From the NCBI RefSeq assembly GCF_026225065.1, contig NZ_JAMFSB010000376.1:1-43556 (forward strand): 43,556 nucleotides of DNA. Reading direction: 5' to 3'. Position numbers and translations under genes: made by a program. Below are positions 41,116 to 43,556 of the stretch, piece after piece. The notes beneath the pieces are model-generated. The model was not told where the DNA came from. It ran no database searches and worked only from the letters and a program-made list of their open reading frames with translations. The stretch's first letter is position 1, and the number at the start of each line of letters is the position of its first letter. Source of the stretch: Paraburkholderia sp. (GTDB taxonomy: Bacteria > Pseudomonadota > Gammaproteobacteria > Burkholderiales > Burkholderiaceae).

Positions 41116-41991
41116 ATGACATCCCCCACCCAAGTTATCAGTCCGTTGCGTCAGCGCATGATGGACGACATGCGCATGCGTCGACTCGCGCAAACCACGC
41201 AAGCCAACTATCTTCGTGTGGGACGAGAGTTCACTGTCTTCCTCGGGCGCTCGCCCGACACTGCCACCGTCGAGGACTTGCGGCGCTACCAGCTGTATCT
41301 GGTGGACCGCGGCGTATCGCCCGTTTCCCTGAACGCGGCGATCACCGGGTTGAAGTTCTTCTTCGGCACGACGCTCGCTAAAGAGGCATTGATGGCGAAG
41401 ATGCGTCCGGTTTATCTTCCGCGTACCTTGCCCGTCATACTCAGCCGCGAAGAGGTTGGCCGGCTGATCGCGGCGGCGACCAACCTGAAGCATCAAACGG
41501 TGCTGGCGCTCGCCTACGGAACAGGATTACGCGCCAGCGAGGTAGCTGCCCTGAAGGTCGGTGACATCGATAGCGAGCGTATGACGCTGCGCGTTGAGCA
41601 GGGCAAAGGCCAGAAGGACAGATATGCCATGCTGTCGCCGATCCTGCTCGAGCGTTTGCGGGTCTGGTGGCGAGTCGCACGAGCCCAGGGCAAGATGCTC
41701 GACGGTGGCTGGCTGTTTCCCGGACTTAACCCGATCGAGCCGCTCAGCACCCGCCAGCTCAACCGGGCGGTCCATGCTGCGGCCGAAGCTGCGGGAATCG
41801 ACAAGCGCGTGTCCATGCATACCTTGCGGCACAGCTTTGCCACGCATCGGCTGGAACAGAAGGTCGATATCCGGGTGATCCAGGTCATGCTTGGGCACAA
41901 GAAGCTTGAGACCACAGCGCTTTACGCCCAGGTTGCCACCGATATTCTGCGCGAGGTGGTCAGCCCTCTTGAGAGTCTGCGTACCGATTAA
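41116..41991 (+). CDS. Tyrosine recombinase of the IS91-type module
   Basis: ATG 41116 is chosen for its AGGAGG site; an ATG at 41077 would add 13 residues. The 291-aa protein has an N-terminal SAM-like core-binding domain (about 10-95) and a catalytic domain with Arg139 (GTGLRASE), the HTLRHSF box (His235, Arg238), His261 (MLGHKKLETT) and nucleophile Tyr270 (ALYAQV). All catalytic residues are present. Its stop is 8 bp before the transposase start, so they form one operon. Such recombinases accompany some IS91-family transposases; their job in transposition is not well defined. Confidence 0.93.
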   Translation: MTSPTQVISPLRQRMMDDMRMRRLAQTTQANYLRVGREFTVFLGRSPDTATVEDLRRYQLYLVDRGVSPVSLNAAITGLKFFFGTTLAKEALMAKMRPVYLPRTLPVILSREEVGRLIAAATNLKHQTVLALAYGTGLRASEVAALKVGDIDSERMTLRVEQGKGQKDRYAMLSPILLERLRVWWRVARAQGKMLDGGWLFPGLNPIEPLSTRQLNRAVHAAAEAAGIDKRVSMHTLRHSFATHRLEQKVDIRVIQVMLGHKKLETTALYAQVATDILREVVSPLESLRTD

Positions 41992-41999
41992 CTCTCATT

Positions 42000-43187
42000 G
42001 TGGCGCATTGCGCGCTTGAGGTAGCAGACGTCTTTCGCTCTCTTGGTTCAGCGTGGCATCAATCCGCTAACCTGAACCTCGGGCAGTTAAAGGTCATGTC
42101 CGCGATCGAACAGTGCCGCAGCGCGGCGCTGGGAGGGCACGTGTTGCGCTGCGAAGGATGCGCGGCGATTGAAGTCGCCTACAACTCATGTCGCAACAGA
42201 CATTGTCCAAGGTGCCAGGCTAGCGCTGCGCGCCGGTGGCTCGAGGCGCGTGAGGCTGATCTCCTGCCCGTCGAGTACTACCACGTGGTCTTCACACTGC
42301 CGGCGGCCATCAGCGCGATTGCGTATTACAACAAGGCCGCCATCTACGGGCTGCTGTTCGATATCGCGGCCGAAACGTTGCGCACCATCGCCGCTGATCC
42401 GAAGCATCTTGGAGCGCAGATCGGTGCCACCCTCGTCCTGCATACGTGGGGCTCGGCGCTCACACATCATCCCCATGTGCATGGCATCGTTCCCGGTGGC
42501 GGGTTGTCGCCGGACCGAAGCCGGTGGGTAGCGTGCAGGCCGGGCTTCTTCCTTCCAGTGCGCGTACTCTCGCGGCTGTTTCGCCGGCGCTTCCTCGAAG
42601 AACTTGAAGTGACCTATCACCGGGGGCAGTTGCGGTTCTTCGGCGAATACGCCGGGCTCAACGACGTCGCCGCCTTTGCCAGGTGGCTTGCGCCAATGCG
42701 CGCATCCGAGTGGGTGGTGTATGCCAAACGCCCGTTTGCGGGACCCAAAGCGGTGCTCGCCTATCTGTCGCGTTATACGCACCGGGTCGCGATCTCCAAC
42801 CAGCGCCTGGTCGCGCTCGACGAACACGGCGTTACCTTCCGCTGGAAGGACTACCGCGTGGACGGACGCACACGCAACAAGACCATGACTCTCGAAACAG
42901 ATGAGTTCACGCGTCGCTTCCTGTTGCACGTGCTACCTGGCGGTTTCCACCGCATCCGCCATTACGGTCTGCTCGCGAATCCATCGCGGCGCGCGAATCT
43001 CGCGAAGATACGCGAGTTGCTGGACGGAGCGCCTGCCAGTATCGGCCGCAGTGCCAACGACATCGCGACAGTCGCAGTGTGGCCAACCTTCGTTTGCCGG
43101 CACTGCGGTTCGCCGATGATCATCATCGACATACTCCAGCGCAGCAGACCTATCCGGGCACCCCCTGTTGAGCGAGCCCACGCATGA
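42000..43187 (+). CDS. IS91-family transposase (zinc finger, HUH Y-type)
   Basis: A GTG start at 42000 gives 395 aa. The N-terminus carries a zinc-binding module (C51-x2-C54 and CRNRHCPRC at 64-72) and the central part the HUH motif HPHVH (157-161). A conserved YLSRYTHRVAISNQRL segment supplies the catalytic Tyr (about 255-270). The C-terminus ends with a second CRHC cluster. The enzyme nicks single-stranded DNA at the element ends. The gene looks intact. The start follows the recombinase stop directly. Confidence 0.94.
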   Translation: MAHCALEVADVFRSLGSAWHQSANLNLGQLKVMSAIEQCRSAALGGHVLRCEGCAAIEVAYNSCRNRHCPRCQASAARRWLEAREADLLPVEYYHVVFTLPAAISAIAYYNKAAIYGLLFDIAAETLRTIAADPKHLGAQIGATLVLHTWGSALTHHPHVHGIVPGGGLSPDRSRWVACRPGFFLPVRVLSRLFRRRFLEELEVTYHRGQLRFFGEYAGLNDVAAFARWLAPMRASEWVVYAKRPFAGPKAVLAYLSRYTHRVAISNQRLVALDEHGVTFRWKDYRVDGRTRNKTMTLETDEFTRRFLLHVLPGGFHRIRHYGLLANPSRRANLAKIRELLDGAPASIGRSANDIATVAVWPTFVCRHCGSPMIIIDILQRSRPIRAPPVERAHA

Positions 43188-43464
43188 ATGCCATCGCGTC
43201 AGGATGCACGCATCGACTGTCGGCTCTTCGCCAACGGGAGCCCATAGGAGACGCTTGCGCCTACGACTCCAGACAGGCAGTCTGGTGCTGGCCGGGGCGG
43301 CATGATAGCAACGGCCAGCAGCGTCGCTGCTGCGATCGCGGTTGCCCAGGCGCACATTTACCCGCGTTTATATCCAACAGGCTCCCAACGGGCTTGAACA
43401 AATCGCCATAGCGGTGAAAGGTTCAGACCATGTCGGAGCACTCCGCGGTTTCCTCCCTTGGGGC
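43188..43464. other. Region downstream of the transposase without a convincing gene
   Basis: An open frame starting at 43184 (75 codons, overlapping the transposase stop) lacks a protein-like composition and is not called. The sequence is probably the non-coding tail of the IS91-type element. No terminator with a U-run was noticed. Confidence 0.4.
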
Positions 43465-43534
43465 TTGTAGGACGCCTGCCCGCTGGCGTCTGGGCGAGTT
43501 GACGTGCCGACGGATCAGGGCAGGCGTCCTACAA
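43465..43534. repeat. Perfect 17-bp inverted repeat at the window edge
   Basis: TTGTAGGACGCCTGCCC (43465-43481) and GGGCAGGCGTCCTACAA (43518-43534) form a perfect stem with a 36-nt loop that itself contains GC-rich segments. It may be the structured end of the IS91-type element or an extragenic palindromic repeat lying just outside it. Confidence 0.85.
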
Positions 43535-43556
43535 CCCGATATGACTTTCCGTGTCA

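Larger units (their letters stand above)
41116..43187 (+). mobile_element. IS91-family element core (recombinase + HUH transposase)
   Basis: Two adjacent genes form the coding core of an IS91-type element, which moves by rolling-circle replication and has no terminal inverted repeats or target duplications. Exact ends were not found; the right end may lie at or beyond the inverted repeat at 43465-43534. Confidence 0.85.

Overview
The window is high-GC DNA whose gene content (DUF2891, Imm_superinfect-type protein, short secreted peptides, HflK/HflC-like operons, IS91-type elements) points to a betaproteobacterium of the Burkholderia/Paraburkholderia group. The taxonomic call is inference from protein flavour and codon use. 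No rRNA, tRNA or CRISPR array was seen.

Region 1 (1-13.4 kb) is ordinary chromosomal DNA. It starts with the 3' end of a DAO-family FAD oxidoreductase, followed by a DUF2891 protein, a Gly/Tyr/His-rich lipoprotein and a tiny secreted His-rich peptide. Next is a tight minus-strand operon of three SPFH/band-7 membrane proteins feeding into a P1B-type metal ATPase (9378 to 2976). After that come several small membrane or secreted proteins, a glutathione S-transferase and a sensor kinase with a degenerate H-box.

Region 2 (about 14.0-38.6 kb, all minus strand) is an extracellular contractile injection system (eCIS; Afp/PVC/MAC-like). Read in the direction of transcription it encodes: AAA+ ATPase, DUF4255 (Pvc16-like) cap protein, an unrecognised 382-aa protein, one sheath, two tube proteins, a DUF5908 peptide, a LysM tube-initiation protein, a VgrG-like spike, a PAAR tip, a gp25 wedge, a giant baseplate J-like protein, a small fibre-like protein, a second large baseplate protein, a CIS tape-measure protein and finally a DUF4157 protein that is the likely cargo or effector. 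Most junctions overlap or nearly touch. The locus appears to be split into two transcription units, each preceded by a near-identical 26-bp element centred on TGAACTATACTAA. Three features stand out: the single sheath carries a long Pro-Ala tract, PAAR and gp25 are swapped relative to Afp, and the DUF4157 protein has no recognisable toxin domain but shows a possible amidoligase-like motif.

The eCIS block lies between two gene remnants: the C-terminus of an MFS transporter (13.5-13.8 kb) and the C-terminus of a PpiC-type peptidyl-prolyl isomerase (38.7-39.0 kb). This fits acquisition by insertion followed by decay of the flanks.

Region 3 (39.2-43.6 kb) holds a TPR/glycosyltransferase protein and an IS91-type module (tyrosine recombinase plus Y2-type HUH transposase). 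It ends with a perfect 17-bp inverted repeat at the right edge of the window.
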